Shown: piece by piece, positions 7,714 through 16,227 of the stretch | How positions within the stretch are numbered: position 1 is the stretch's first letter | Layout of the letters: the number at the start of each line of letters is the position of its first letter | DNA from: JAYENY01 sp964563465 | GTDB taxonomy: Bacteria; Patescibacteriota; Minisyncoccia; Minisyncoccales; PEYH01 | Assembly: GCA_964563465.1 (NCBI GenBank) | Contig: CAZLVZ010000007.1 | Span: 1 to 27,012, forward strand | Reading direction: 5' to 3' | Length of the DNA: 27,012 nt | The notes under the pieces: model-generated | What the model saw: only the letters and a program-made list of their open reading frames with translations | What the model was told of the DNA's origin: nothing | The model's database searches: none | Position numbers and translations under genes: made by a program

Positions 7714-8199
7714 TTATTTCTTTGATGAGCGAGACTTCTTAGATGATCGAGGTCTTTTAGTGATAACATTCTTGGCGGTCAAAATTTCCATTTTCCTACC
7801 AGTCCAAACAATTGTCTCTCTTACCTTAATCCCTTTAGGGAGTTGGTTCCTCTTTAGGAAAAAATAGAGAGACTCATTCTCTTCTGCTTCTAACGGCATT
7901 AACACCAAATGTTTGCATGCACTCTTACTTTGAAGTTGAGCGATGGAAAGCACTTGATATGCTCTACCCCAAACAGGCATAGATGTAATTGACATACCAC
8001 GCACATAATAGAATACTCCACTCCAAAAAAGAGAAAGGCCAAGAACTATTATGGATGACCCCAACACCTTAAAGGCATCTATAGTCATCTTATGCCAATA
8101 AACAGGGAGCCACTCTCTCGCACCAACTGTTAAAGCAATTCCCCCTGCTAAAACAATAAGCCCTGTCAACGATAGATAGAACATTCCTATTTTTCTCAT
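7714..8199 (-). CDS. Unrecognised two-TM membrane protein with basic C-terminus
   Basis: 161 residues that I do not recognise. Two hydrophobic helices (about 5-26 and 43-67) are joined by a short loop containing REWLPVYWHK. A soluble region of about 90 residues follows, with LVLMPLEAEENESLYFFLKR, and the chain ends in a basic repeat (RPRSSKKSRSSKK). By the positive-inside tendency the basic tail is likely cytoplasmic. It stands alone between two terminators/transfer RNA units and faces the plus-strand genes. It is the only gene in the window with a full AGGAGG Shine-Dalgarno (8206-8211, 6 bases before the ATG) and a leader of ordinary length, which may point to a different origin. Confidence 0.75.
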   Translation of the reverse strand: MRKIGMFYLSLTGLIVLAGGIALTVGAREWLPVYWHKMTIDAFKVLGSSIIVLGLSLFWSGVFYYVRGMSITSMPVWGRAYQVLSIAQLQSKSACKHLVLMPLEAEENESLYFFLKRNQLPKGIKVRETIVWTGRKMEILTAKNVITKRPRSSKKSRSSKK

Positions 8200-8205
8200 C
8201 GTACT

Positions 8206-8211
8206 CCTCCT
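8206..8211 (-). promoter_or_regulatory. Strong Shine-Dalgarno AGGAGG
   Basis: AGGAGG on the minus strand, 6 bases before the ATG at 8197-8199. It fixes the start of the 161-residue protein and is exceptional in this window. Confidence 0.85.
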
Positions 8212-8229
8212 TCTATCTTAGATGTCCCT

Positions 8230-8257
8230 ACTTTAACATTTATTTATTTTTAGTCAA
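8230..8257 (-). promoter_or_regulatory. Promoter of the 7714-8199 gene
   Basis: Minus strand: TTGACT (8252-8257), a 16-base spacer and TAAAGT (8230-8235). The predicted leader is about 23 bases and contains the Shine-Dalgarno. The -35 abuts the 5' end of the divergent tRNA-Leu gene. Confidence 0.5.
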
Positions 8258-8341
8258 GCCGAAGTGGCGGAATTGGCAGACGCGCACGGTTCAGAGCCGT
8301 GTGCCCGCAAGGGCATAAGGGTTCAACTCCCTTCTTCGGCA
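8258..8341 (+). tRNA. tRNA-Leu (anticodon CAG)
   Basis: Class II tRNA: acceptor GCCGAAG pairs with CTTCGGC. The anticodon arm is CACGG-TTCAGAG-CCGTG with anticodon CAG (reads CUG). The long variable arm is TGCCCGCAAGGGCA and the T arm is AAGGG-TTCAACT-CCCTT. The discriminator is A73, as expected for tRNA-Leu. The next bases are CAA, so CCA is not encoded, unlike the tRNA-Ser here. Confidence 0.96.
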
Positions 8342-8426
8342 CAATAGGCATCAACAGGCCGGGTCTATTGCAGGTCGCACCAATAAACCAGGACAATTAG
8401 CAACACAATAAAAATCAGTTAAAATT

Positions 8427-8432
8427 TATAAT
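8427..8432 (+). promoter_or_regulatory. -10 box upstream of ribonuclease J
   Basis: A perfect TATAAT, 12 bases before the ATG at 8445. No good -35 lies at normal spacing. An alternative is TTAGCA (8397-8402) with TAAAAT (8420-8425) at 17 bases. The 8342-8444 interval otherwise shows nothing recognisable. Confidence 0.4.
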
Positions 8433-8444
8433 TTATAAACAAAT

Positions 8445-10142
8445 ATGCAAACACAACTTAATAAAACAGAAGAAGATAGCTCATTAAGAATTATTCCTCT
8501 TGGAGGACAAGAAGAAGTAGGTCGCAACATGACCGTTTTTGAGTATAAAAACGATATTGTTATCCTTGACATGGGACTCCAGTTTCCTGAAGAAGACATG
8601 CCCGGAATTGACTATATTATTCCTAATATAAACTATCTAAAGGGAAAAAGTAAAAATATAAAAGCAGTTGTTTTTACTCATGGCCATATGGATCATATCG
8701 GAGCTGCGCCTATTCTCTTAGAAAAACTGGGCTATCCTTTAGTTATTGGATTGCCTTTGACAATCGCTTTGATAAAAAACAGAATGGAAAACCACAAAAA
8801 GGGTTCTTCTAAAAATCTAAAAAGTATCCAAATAAAATCAATCAACGAAAATATTAAACTGAATAATTTTCAATTAAGATTTTTTGAAGTTGAACATTCT
8901 ATTATGGATTCTATGGGCGTTGTTTTCTCTACACCAGTGGCAACGGCTATTCATCTCGGGGATTGGACTCTTGGCACTGATTCTTCAAAAGAACCAATTT
9001 CATATGACTTTCTTTCAAAAACAGCCAAGCCAAGCGTCTTGATGATAGAAAGTTTGGGCGCAACCAATAAAACTCCGCTGTCTACCGAACAAGATATGTG
9101 GAAAAATCTTAGAAAAATTTTAAGCGAAGCACCAGGCAGGATAATCGTCGCCACTTTTTCCACTCAAGTTAAAAGAGTCAGAGATATAATCAATTATGCT
9201 GAAAAAATCGGTAAAAAGGTTGCTGTTGACGGTTTTAGCATGAAAACAAACATCAAGATAGCTCAACAATTAGGTTATATAAAAAGCGGAAAGGAAACGC
9301 TTGTGGATATAAAAAAGATTGGTGAAGAGCCAGACAATAAGGTTATTATTATTTGTACCGGAGCTCAGGGAGAAAACCGAGCCGTTTTATCCAGAATTGT
9401 AACTGGTAATCACAGATTCGTTCATCTTAAGAAAAAAGACACAATCATTTTTTCCTCCTCTGTTGTCCCGGGAAATGAAAGAACTGTTCAGAGATTGAAA
9501 GACAATCTTTATCGCCAATGCGACAATGTTATCCATAATGAAATTATGAATATCCATGTAAGCGGACATAATAATATAGAGGCAATCCAAAAAGTTGTAA
9601 AACAAATACAACCAACTTTTGTCCTTCCTGTTTATGCTAATCATTATCTTTTGAAAGAAGCGGAAAAAGATATTCAAGCGATTGGTTTTCCTCCTAAAAA
9701 TATTTTTATTTTAGATAATGGGCATATTATCAAGTTTAACAAAGACAAAAGGCCCGTAATTGAAGCAAAAAAGGTAGACACAAGTTATGTTTTTATAGAC
9801 GGACTTGGCTCTGATAATTTTGAGGCAATTGTGCTTCGCGATAGAAGAGCTCTTGCCACTGATGGTATATTCGTGATTATAGCAGCAGTTGATAATCAAA
9901 CGGGAAAAATTATAAACTCTCCCGATATCATCTCACGAGGATTTGTTCATTTAGACGCATCTAAATTGCTTTTGAACCAAAGCCGTAAAAAAGTAGTTGC
10001 TGTTATTAATAAAGCAACTGGCTCCGGACAATCAATAAATTGGACATACATTAAGAAGAATTTAAGAGACGAGCTTGGCGATTTCTTCTATCAAAAAACA
10101 AAAAAACGGCCAATGATTTTGCCCGTTGTTATTGAAGTATAG
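8445..10142 (+). CDS. rnj: Ribonuclease J (metallo-beta-lactamase/beta-CASP RNase)
   Basis: 565 residues, normal length. RNase J has endonuclease and 5'-3' exonuclease activity and is the main RNA decay and maturation enzyme where RNase E is absent. After a short variable N-terminus comes PLGGQEEVGRNM. The metal motif is THGHMDH (H79, H81, D83, H84), followed by H151 (EVEHSIMDSMG) and D173 (HLGDW). The beta-CASP domain spans about 200-365 (VATFSTQVKR), with HVSGH at 371-375. The C-terminal domain includes SRGFVHLDAS and runs to the end. The usual PVHGE motif reads PVYANH here, so the position of the last metal-ligand His is Tyr397, with H400 nearby. The stop lies 2 bases from the convergent mutase gene. 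Confidence 0.95.
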   Translation: MQTQLNKTEEDSSLRIIPLGGQEEVGRNMTVFEYKNDIVILDMGLQFPEEDMPGIDYIIPNINYLKGKSKNIKAVVFTHGHMDHIGAAPILLEKLGYPLVIGLPLTIALIKNRMENHKKGSSKNLKSIQIKSINENIKLNNFQLRFFEVEHSIMDSMGVVFSTPVATAIHLGDWTLGTDSSKEPISYDFLSKTAKPSVLMIESLGATNKTPLSTEQDMWKNLRKILSEAPGRIIVATFSTQVKRVRDIINYAEKIGKKVAVDGFSMKTNIKIAQQLGYIKSGKETLVDIKKIGEEPDNKVIIICTGAQGENRAVLSRIVTGNHRFVHLKKKDTIIFSSSVVPGNERTVQRLKDNLYRQCDNVIHNEIMNIHVSGHNNIEAIQKVVKQIQPTFVLPVYANHYLLKEAEKDIQAIGFPPKNIFILDNGHIIKFNKDKRPVIEAKKVDTSYVFIDGLGSDNFEAIVLRDRRALATDGIFVIIAAVDNQTGKIINSPDIISRGFVHLDASKLLLNQSRKKVVAVINKATGSGQSINWTYIKKNLRDELGDFFYQKTKKRPMILPVVIEV

Positions 10143-10144
10143 TT

Positions 10145-11512
10145 TTATTCAATCAGTTCCTTTAATTCTCTTTCCTTTTGTATCAATAACTCCTCGCTTT
10201 CTGCTTCTATTGTCAAGCGCAAGAGCGGCTCTGTATTGGATGGCCTCACATTAAACCACCAATCTTTATATTCAACGGTTAGGCCATCTAATTTTGAGAT
10301 ATTTCCATCGCTAAATTTTTCTTCTATTTTCTTAATTGTTGTTTCTTTGCTTTCTACCTTAAAATTAATCTCTCCAGAATTAAAATATTTTTCCATTGGT
10401 TCAATTAATCTTCTAATTGATTGATTTTTTTCTATTAAAATTTTCAAAAGCCGTATCATAGTTAAAAGAGCACTCTCGCTGTAAGAGAAATCTTGCCAGA
10501 AAAAATGACCAGAAAGTTCTCCTCCCAAAAATGCCGATTCCCTTCTCATCGCCTTTCTTAAATAAGGATATCCCACTTTGCTTTTTATAACCTCTCCTCC
10601 AATTTCTTCTATTGCTTCTCTAACTCCCCTACTAATACGCGTATCGCAAGGAATCTTTTTGTTTTCCATTTGAGGAAGAAAAAATTGGGCAAATAGGGCA
10701 ATCAAAAAATCGGTCTTTATTAATTCTCCCTGATTATCTAAAAGAATAAACCTATCTCCATCTCCATCAAATAATATTCCTAAATCAAATTTCTCCTTAC
10801 TCATCAATTCTTTAATTTTAAGAAGCGCATTTTTATCCAACGGATTGGGCTCATGATTGGGAAAATTGCCATCCATATCCATAAAAAATCCTTTGTAATT
10901 AAGCCCTATTTTTTTTGCTAATTTTTCAAAAATAGGACCAACCATTCCATTTCCACAATCAACCGCTATTTTAATCTTAGAAAAATCAATACCCTCTGCT
11001 TCCGCTGATAAAAAATTTAAATAATCGGGCAAAAGATTTTGCTTTCTAATTTCCCCTTTTTTAATCTGCGACTCTGAAATGGGTGGCAGAGATTCAGAGA
11101 GAAGAACTTCTTTAATTTTTTCTATTCCCCCAACTTCTGCTAAAGCCATCACCCCTTTAAGAGAAAATTTCAATCCATTATATCCTTTAGGATTATGGGA
11201 AGCGGTAATCATTACCGAAGCATCAACTTTTAAATACCAGTTAGCAAAATAATTCATTGGAGTTGTGCAAAGTCCCATATCAATAACATCGCATCCTTCC
11301 AAAGATAAAGCTTGAATTATTCCTTCTAATAATTCTTGCGATGAATTTCTTATATCATAACCAACAACAATTTTTGGATTTGCTATGTTATAAAAATCCT
11401 TTACAAAAATCCCAAAAGCTCTGCCAATAGCGTAAGCTGAATCTTTATTAATCTGCTTTGGGTAAAGTCCCCTAATATCGTATGCCTTAAAAATTGAAGA
11501 ATCTATATTCAT
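10145..11512 (-). CDS. Phosphomannomutase/phosphoglucomutase (alpha-D-phosphohexomutase)
   Basis: 455 residues, typical for the family. It moves phosphate between C6 and C1 of mannose or glucose, feeding nucleotide sugars for envelope polysaccharides. The phosphoserine loop is TASHNPKGYNG (S105). The magnesium loop is DGDGDR (D249, D251, D253), the sugar-binding loop is GELSGH (331-336), and the phosphate-binding loop near the C-terminus is RPSNTEPLLR. The N-terminal FKAYDIRGLYP is also characteristic. Sugar specificity cannot be told from sequence alone; the GEMSGH-type loop and length fit the bifunctional PMM/PGM group. With the cupin isomerase (7038-7622) and the O-antigen-ligase-like protein (24278-26719) it suggests some glycan synthesis. 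It is divergent from rpsF and convergent with rnj. Confidence 0.94.
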   Translation of the reverse strand: MNIDSSIFKAYDIRGLYPKQINKDSAYAIGRAFGIFVKDFYNIANPKIVVGYDIRNSSQELLEGIIQALSLEGCDVIDMGLCTTPMNYFANWYLKVDASVMITASHNPKGYNGLKFSLKGVMALAEVGGIEKIKEVLLSESLPPISESQIKKGEIRKQNLLPDYLNFLSAEAEGIDFSKIKIAVDCGNGMVGPIFEKLAKKIGLNYKGFFMDMDGNFPNHEPNPLDKNALLKIKELMSKEKFDLGILFDGDGDRFILLDNQGELIKTDFLIALFAQFFLPQMENKKIPCDTRISRGVREAIEEIGGEVIKSKVGYPYLRKAMRRESAFLGGELSGHFFWQDFSYSESALLTMIRLLKILIEKNQSIRRLIEPMEKYFNSGEINFKVESKETTIKKIEEKFSDGNISKLDGLTVEYKDWWFNVRPSNTEPLLRLTIEAESEELLIQKERELKELIE

Positions 11513-11520
11513 ATGCTCCC

Positions 11521-11549
11521 ATTTTATCTTATTTTGTTGACCAAGGCAA
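11521..11549 (-). promoter_or_regulatory. Phosphomannomutase promoter
   Basis: Minus strand: TTGCCT (11544-11549), a 17-base spacer and TAAAAT (11521-11526), ending 8 bases before the ATG. The short gap contains GGGAG, which could act as a weak Shine-Dalgarno only if transcription starts very close to the -10. It is back to back with the rpsF promoter. Confidence 0.55.
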
Positions 11550-11565
11550 TCTCTTGTGTTAATAT
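11537..11565 (+). promoter_or_regulatory. rpsF-ssb-rpsR promoter, predicted leaderless
   Basis: TTGACC (11537-11542), a 17-base spacer and TAATAT (11560-11565), ending 6 bases before the ATG at 11572. Transcription is predicted to start at the start codon. Confidence 0.7.
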
Positions 11566-11571
11566 CGTGAT

Positions 11572-12024
11572 ATGATTAAAAATTACGAACTCTCCTGTCT
11601 CGTCTCCAGCAGAATAGACGAAATAGAAAGAGATACAATTATAGAAAATATTAATAAACTCGCGCAAGAAAAGGGTTGTGAGGTTCTAAAACCTATTTCT
11701 ATATCCGAGGTAACCTTGGGTTACCCAATCAATGGAGAGGAAAAAGTTCAATTATTAGTGTTGAATTTTAAGTATGAAAATACTGATTTGATGGATATAA
11801 AAAAAGAAATAGAGAAAGATAAAAAAATAATTCGTTGCCTTTTGAAAAAAATCTCTCCTGAAAAGAAAATGCATATTCACAAAAGAAAGCCAAAACTAAA
11901 AGAAGAGCCTAAACAAAAAGGAAAGGTCGAATTAAAAGATATAGATAAAAAAATAGAAGAAATATTTAATTCTACAGAATCTCCATCTACTACTGGAGAA
12001 CAACTCTCTAACGAATCAAAATAA
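11572..12024 (+). CDS. rpsF: Small ribosomal subunit protein bS6
   Basis: 150 residues; the bS6 domain covers about residues 1-97. It binds S18 and the central domain of 16S rRNA. The YELSCLVSS strand, GCEVLKPISIS and YPINGEEK segments and the final HIHKRKPK match the family. The remaining 50 or so residues form a Lys/Glu-rich extension (ELKDIDKKIEEIF and a Ser/Thr tail) longer than in model bacteria. It opens the classic rpsF-ssb-rpsR operon. The ATG is the first of the frame and lies directly at the predicted transcription start. Confidence 0.93.
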   Translation: MIKNYELSCLVSSRIDEIERDTIIENINKLAQEKGCEVLKPISISEVTLGYPINGEEKVQLLVLNFKYENTDLMDIKKEIEKDKKIIRCLLKKISPEKKMHIHKRKPKLKEEPKQKGKVELKDIDKKIEEIFNSTESPSTTGEQLSNESK

Positions 12025-12040
12025 ATTAACCTCAAAAAAA

Positions 12041-12556
12041 ATGAACTTAAATAAAGTATTCTTATTGGGTAATTTAACAAGCGATCCAGAATTAAGGAAT
12101 CTTCCTTCTGGACAACAGGTTTGTAATTTTGGTATGGCAACTAATAAGACCTGGACAGATAGAGAAACTGGCGAAAAAAAACAAAAAGCAGAATTTCACA
12201 ATATAGTTGCTTGGAGAAATTTAGCAACAATTGCTTCTCAATATTTGAAAAAAGGAGGATTAGTTTTTATAGAGGGTCATCTTTCAACAAGAAACTGGGA
12301 AGATTCGTCTGGTGTAAAAAAATATAAGACGGAAATTATAGCTGATAATCTTCAGCTTGGTCCTAGACGAATAGGAGCTCAAGAAGAATCTAACACCATA
12401 ACAACTGGGACAGTTGCTAAAAAAACGGAAGGCATTGAACAATCTGCCAAAAAAACAAAAGAAAAATCTTCTGAATCCAAAGACATTCCGACTCCCGAAG
12501 ATATTCCAACTATTCAAGAAGGCGACGATATTAATATTGACGAAATTCCTTTTTAA
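12041..12556 (+). CDS. ssb: Single-stranded DNA-binding protein
   Basis: 171 residues. The OB-fold domain covers residues 1-107: NKVFLLGNLTSDPELR, FGMATNKTW, EFHNIVAWRNLA and FIEGHLSTRNWED are typical. A Lys/Ser/Thr-rich low-complexity linker follows. The acidic C-terminal tip ends DEIPF, the usual docking peptide for replication and repair partners. It binds exposed single strands during replication and recombination, and RecA, a functional partner, is encoded just downstream on the other strand. It starts 16 bases after rpsF and has no Shine-Dalgarno. Confidence 0.96.
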   Translation: MNLNKVFLLGNLTSDPELRNLPSGQQVCNFGMATNKTWTDRETGEKKQKAEFHNIVAWRNLATIASQYLKKGGLVFIEGHLSTRNWEDSSGVKKYKTEIIADNLQLGPRRIGAQEESNTITTGTVAKKTEGIEQSAKKTKEKSSESKDIPTPEDIPTIQEGDDINIDEIPF

Positions 12557-12580
12557 ACAACAGAAACATAAAACAAAAAT

Positions 12581-12778
12581 ATGAATTGTCTTTTTTGCAA
12601 ACAAGGAATAAAAGAGATTGACTTCAAAAATACAAAACAGCTAAAAGTATTTCTTACTGGATTGGGAAAAATCAGATCTCAAGAGAGAACTGGTCTTTGT
12701 CGTTTTCACCAAAGGCAACTTGCCAAGGCTGTAAAACAAGCTAGACATTTTGGTCTTCTTTCCGCTACTAAGAAATAA
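12581..12778 (+). CDS. rpsR: Small ribosomal subunit protein bS18
   Basis: 65 residues. CLFC near the N-terminus, DFKNTKQLKVFLTGLGKI and LCRFHQRQLAKAVKQARHFGLL match bS18, which pairs with bS6 on the 30S platform. The CxxC pair plus a further Cys and His suggest the zinc-binding form. It is the last gene of the operon, 24 bases after ssb, followed by a terminator. Confidence 0.95.
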   Translation: MNCLFCKQGIKEIDFKNTKQLKVFLTGLGKIRSQERTGLCRFHQRQLAKAVKQARHFGLLSATKK

Positions 12779-12796
12779 AAAAAATACCTTAAAACT

Positions 12797-12822
12797 AAAA
12801 AACTGCTTTTAGCAGTTTTTTT
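12797..12822. terminator. Bidirectional terminator between rpsR and recA
   Basis: A hairpin with core CTGCT/AGCAG (12803-12807 with 12811-12815) and loop TTT, flanked by an A-run on the left and a T-run on the right. It therefore ends transcripts on both strands: rpsR from the left and recA (stop at 12856) from the right. Confidence 0.88.
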
Positions 12823-12855
12823 GTCAAAAATGATTCAATTTAACTTAATCAAAAC

Positions 12856-13884
12856 TTAATTTTCTTTTGCTTTTTCTTCTTTTATTGCTTTAAGTGCTTT
12901 TTCTTCTATTTCTTTAGCGACTTTTGAATTCTCTTTCAAAAAATCTTTAGCAACTGGCATTCCTTGTCCTAATTTTACATTACCATAGTTAAACCAACTC
13001 CCGCTTCTCTTAATAATATCATATGTCAATCCAGCATTAATAATGTCAGCTGAATGAGAAATTCCCTCGTTATAATAAATATCAAATTCTGCTGTCCTGA
13101 AAGGAGCAGCTACTTTATTCTTGACTACCTTTGCTTTAATCCGAGAACCAACAATTTTATCGCCCTGTTTTATTTGAGCTCTCCTTTGCAAACGAACTCT
13201 TACAGAAGCATAAAACTTGAGAGCTAATCCTCCCGGGGTTGTCTCTGGATTGCCAAACGGAATTCCGATTTTCATTCTTGTCTGGTTCAAAAAAAGCACT
13301 ATTGTTTTTGATTTAGAAGCAATGCCAGATAATTTTCTTAAACCCTGACTCATTAATCTAGCCTGCAAACCAATGTGTTGATCCCCTATTTCTCCTGCAA
13401 TTTCTCTCCTTGGGGTTAAGGCGGCCACTGAATCAATAACAATAATATCTACTTGATTTGATCTTACTAAACTTTCAACGATTTGAAGCCCTTGTTCTCC
13501 TGAATCAGGTTGGGAAATAAAAAGATCTTCTATTTTAACGCCGAGTCGTTTAGCATAATCTGGATCTAAGGCGTGTTCTGCATCAATAAAAGCGGCTACA
13601 CCTCCTTTTTTCTGCGCTTCAGCAACACAATGAAGCGCTAAAGTGCTTTTACCAGAACTCTCTGGACCATAAATCTCAATTACTCTACCACGAGGCAATC
13701 CGCCAATGCCTAATGCTATGTCTAAAAAAATTGAACCCGTATGAATTGCATCAACATCCACGGACTCAACATCTTTAAGCCGCATAATTGATCCTTCTCC
13801 AAATTCTTTTCTAATTTCTTCAATAGCTTCTTTAAGATTGGAATTTTCTATTTTTTTCTCTTGTTTTTTCTCTTGTTTAACCAT
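12856..13884 (-). CDS. recA: Recombinase RecA
   Basis: 342 residues, full length. RecA forms ATP-dependent filaments on single-stranded DNA for strand exchange and repair. Walker A is GPESSGKST (73-81) and the catalytic Glu is E103 in DAEHALDPDY. The Walker B segment VDIIVIDSVAALTP and the DNA-binding L2 loop region FGNPETTPGGLALKFYAS are present. The C-terminal domain is Lys/Glu-rich rather than strongly acidic. The first ATG is used; it lies 6 bases from a good -10 box, so the message is probably leaderless. No SOS (LexA) box is recognisable. It follows ftsK by 38 bases, within which its own promoter sits. Confidence 0.98.
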   Translation of the reverse strand: MVKQEKKQEKKIENSNLKEAIEEIRKEFGEGSIMRLKDVESVDVDAIHTGSIFLDIALGIGGLPRGRVIEIYGPESSGKSTLALHCVAEAQKKGGVAAFIDAEHALDPDYAKRLGVKIEDLFISQPDSGEQGLQIVESLVRSNQVDIIVIDSVAALTPRREIAGEIGDQHIGLQARLMSQGLRKLSGIASKSKTIVLFLNQTRMKIGIPFGNPETTPGGLALKFYASVRVRLQRRAQIKQGDKIVGSRIKAKVVKNKVAAPFRTAEFDIYYNEGISHSADIINAGLTYDIIKRSGSWFNYGNVKLGQGMPVAKDFLKENSKVAKEIEEKALKAIKEEKAKEN

Positions 13885-13890
13885 AGTTTT

Positions 13891-13919
13891 AATATAACTA
13901 ACTTCTTATTAATAATCAA
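13891..13919 (-). promoter_or_regulatory. recA promoter, predicted leaderless
   Basis: Minus strand: TTGATT (13914-13919), a 17-base spacer and TATATT (13891-13896), 6 bases before the recA ATG. It occupies the whole ftsK-recA gap. Confidence 0.7.
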
Positions 13920-13922
13920 GAA

Positions 13923-16223
13923 TTATTCATCGTTGTTTATTTCTTCTTCCTCGCTTTCTCCTTGTTCTAATAGGGCATCTTCGTCAAAGAATACTTCTCT
14001 TGGCTTTGCTCCGTCAGCTGGACTGACTATTCCCTTTTCTTCTAATGTATCTAATAAGCGAGCGGCTCGCGCATAGCCAATGCGTAATTTTCTTTGTAAA
14101 AATGACGCTGATGCTTTCCTCGTTTCCAAAACTAATCTTTTTGCTTCTTGATAAACTGGGTCTAATTCTGTAACAACTCCGCTCATAGAGGTTCCTATTC
14201 GTTCTATTCTATCAAATTCAGTTTTAATACTTTCCGCTAAACTATCCTCTCCTTCCGCTGGAATATGATTTTGTTTAATAATAAAATCAACCACCTTTTC
14301 AATTTCTTTACTGGCAACATAGGCTCCTTGAATTCTTTTTGGTTTAGAAATTTCTGCTGAAATGAAAAGTGAATCACCTAATCCTAAAAGTTTATCTGCT
14401 CCCCTAGTGTCTAAGATAGTTCTAGAATCAACTTGAGACGCAACTTGAAAAGCAATACGAGAAGTAATGTTCACTTTAATAAGTCCAGTGATTACTTCTA
14501 CGGAAGGCCTTTGGGTTGCTAATATTAAATGAATTCCGACAGCCCGTGATTTTTGAGCCAATTTTACAATTCCAGCTTCCATTTCTCTACCCTTAGACGC
14601 CATCAAATCCGCTAACTCATCTATGATAAGAACGATGTATGCCATTCCTTCATTATCTTGAATCTCTTTGTTGGTTTGCTTAAGTTTTTCTGAAGAAGAT
14701 TTAATTTTTTGATTATATTCATCAATATTGCGAGCTCCGATCTCCGCAAAAACTTGGAATCTTCTTTCCATTTCTTCAATTAACCATTTTAAAGCAGTAA
14801 GCGTTTTTTGAACATCATATATTACAGGCGTTAATAAGTGAGACAGACCATTATAATTAATAAATTCTACTCTCTTCGGGTCAACTAAGATAATCCTCAA
14901 TCGTTTTGGTGAATTACGATATAATAAACTTAAAATAATAGTGCTTAAACATACCGTTTTCCCGCTTCCAGTAGAACCGGCTACCAAAAAATGAGGCATT
15001 CTTGATAAATCTGCAAAAAACGGACTACCTACAACATCTCTACCTATAGCTATTAAAAGATGAGATGATGAGTTCTGAAATCCCGGTTCTGTAAAAAGAT
15101 TTCTCAAGCGCACCAGCGTTCTTGTCTTGTTTGGGACCTCAACTCCCACCAATGATTTACCAGGAATTGGCGCTTCCATTCTTAAAGGATGGGCAGCTAA
15201 AGCTAATGACAAGTTATTATTAAGTGCGGTAATTTTTGAAAGCTTTACTCCTTCTGCCGGCTTAAGTGTGTATTGGGTTACGGTAGGCCCTATATTAATC
15301 TCCGACATTTTTACCGAAATATTAAAATTTTCTAATGTCTTTTCAATAATCTCTGCATTTGTTTTAACATCACCTGCTTGTGGCGCCCCCTTGTCTTCTG
15401 ACAATAATTTTAACGGGGGGAGATTCCAACTTGTTTCTCCAGCAGATGGTTCTATTGGTTTTATTTCTGGCTCAAAAATTCCAGGAGTTTCTGTTGCCTC
15501 TGTGGAAATAATATTTTTATGTTCTTTCCCTGTGTTTTCTTTCTCTTTTTCCTCTTCAATTTTATTAACTTGAAATTTCGGCGCAAAAACTTTTTTAATA
15601 ATCGGACGCACCGACTCTTTTCTTTCTTCTAAGAATTCATCTTTAGATAAATTTGTTTTTTTCTTTTTATGCGGAAGATAAAGAAAATACCAAAAAATTA
15701 ATCCTGAAATAAGTATCATAACGGAAAAAAGAATCTTGCTGAACAAAGAACCAAAAATTTTAAACAATGGCCAAGCAATTATGTTACCAATCCAACCACC
15801 TCTTCCTGAAAATAATAGATTAAAATGTAAATTTTCAGTTCCAGAAAATTCAAATATAGCAAATATGCCACAAACACCTATACATAAAAAAACAATTGCT
15901 AAAAAAACAGACCACCCATTCTTCTTTTTCAAACCAAAACAAGAAAGCCCTCCAAGCAAAAATGTTAGAGGAACTAAGAAAATAGATTTTCCAACTAAAA
16001 ATTCAGAAAATTTTAAAAAACCTCGGCCAGCTATGCCAGCTAAATTGAAAAATGACAAAATAGTAAAAAAAGCAAACAAAATAAGTAAAATCCCCGTAAC
16101 CCAGGGCTTAACCGCCTCCGGTAAAATTGGCTCTCTATATTCTTTCTTTCTAAATAGACGCAAGAATAGAGAGGGCTTCTTAACAGCTCTTTTATAGGTT
16201 TTCTTTTTCTTACGCTTAACCAT
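13923..16223 (-). CDS. ftsK: DNA translocase FtsK
   Basis: 766 residues, similar to SpoIIIE/FtsK of Gram-positive type. It pumps DNA through the division septum. A basic N-terminus leads into about four membrane helices between residues 43 and 185. A charged linker follows (about 190-290, much shorter than in E. coli), then the motor. Walker A is GSTGSGKT (416-423), Walker B ends IIDELADLM (D535, E536), and the LATQRPSVEVITG segment is typical. The C-terminal gamma winged-helix domain (about 680-746) includes RKASASFLQRKLRIGYARAA, which in the family reads KOPS-type sites. The last 20 residues are acidic. The gene starts 4 bases after the rpoC stop, so it is probably co-transcribed with rpoB-rpoC. 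Confidence 0.96.
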   Translation of the reverse strand: MVKRKKKKTYKRAVKKPSLFLRLFRKKEYREPILPEAVKPWVTGILLILFAFFTILSFFNLAGIAGRGFLKFSEFLVGKSIFLVPLTFLLGGLSCFGLKKKNGWSVFLAIVFLCIGVCGIFAIFEFSGTENLHFNLLFSGRGGWIGNIIAWPLFKIFGSLFSKILFSVMILISGLIFWYFLYLPHKKKKTNLSKDEFLEERKESVRPIIKKVFAPKFQVNKIEEEKEKENTGKEHKNIISTEATETPGIFEPEIKPIEPSAGETSWNLPPLKLLSEDKGAPQAGDVKTNAEIIEKTLENFNISVKMSEINIGPTVTQYTLKPAEGVKLSKITALNNNLSLALAAHPLRMEAPIPGKSLVGVEVPNKTRTLVRLRNLFTEPGFQNSSSHLLIAIGRDVVGSPFFADLSRMPHFLVAGSTGSGKTVCLSTIILSLLYRNSPKRLRIILVDPKRVEFINYNGLSHLLTPVIYDVQKTLTALKWLIEEMERRFQVFAEIGARNIDEYNQKIKSSSEKLKQTNKEIQDNEGMAYIVLIIDELADLMASKGREMEAGIVKLAQKSRAVGIHLILATQRPSVEVITGLIKVNITSRIAFQVASQVDSRTILDTRGADKLLGLGDSLFISAEISKPKRIQGAYVASKEIEKVVDFIIKQNHIPAEGEDSLAESIKTEFDRIERIGTSMSGVVTELDPVYQEAKRLVLETRKASASFLQRKLRIGYARAARLLDTLEEKGIVSPADGAKPREVFFDEDALLEQGESEEEEINNDE

Positions 16224-16227
16224 AAAT

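Noticed and set aside
8342..8444. Structured RNA between tRNA-Leu and ribonuclease J
   Set aside because: Only short imperfect pairings (for example AATAG/CTATT) are visible and no known riboswitch motif is recognisable.
15127..15573. Plus-strand frame opposite ftsK (and similar ones opposite rpoB and rpoC)
   Set aside because: The sense-strand genes are unambiguous, and the antisense translations show no domain or plausible start.
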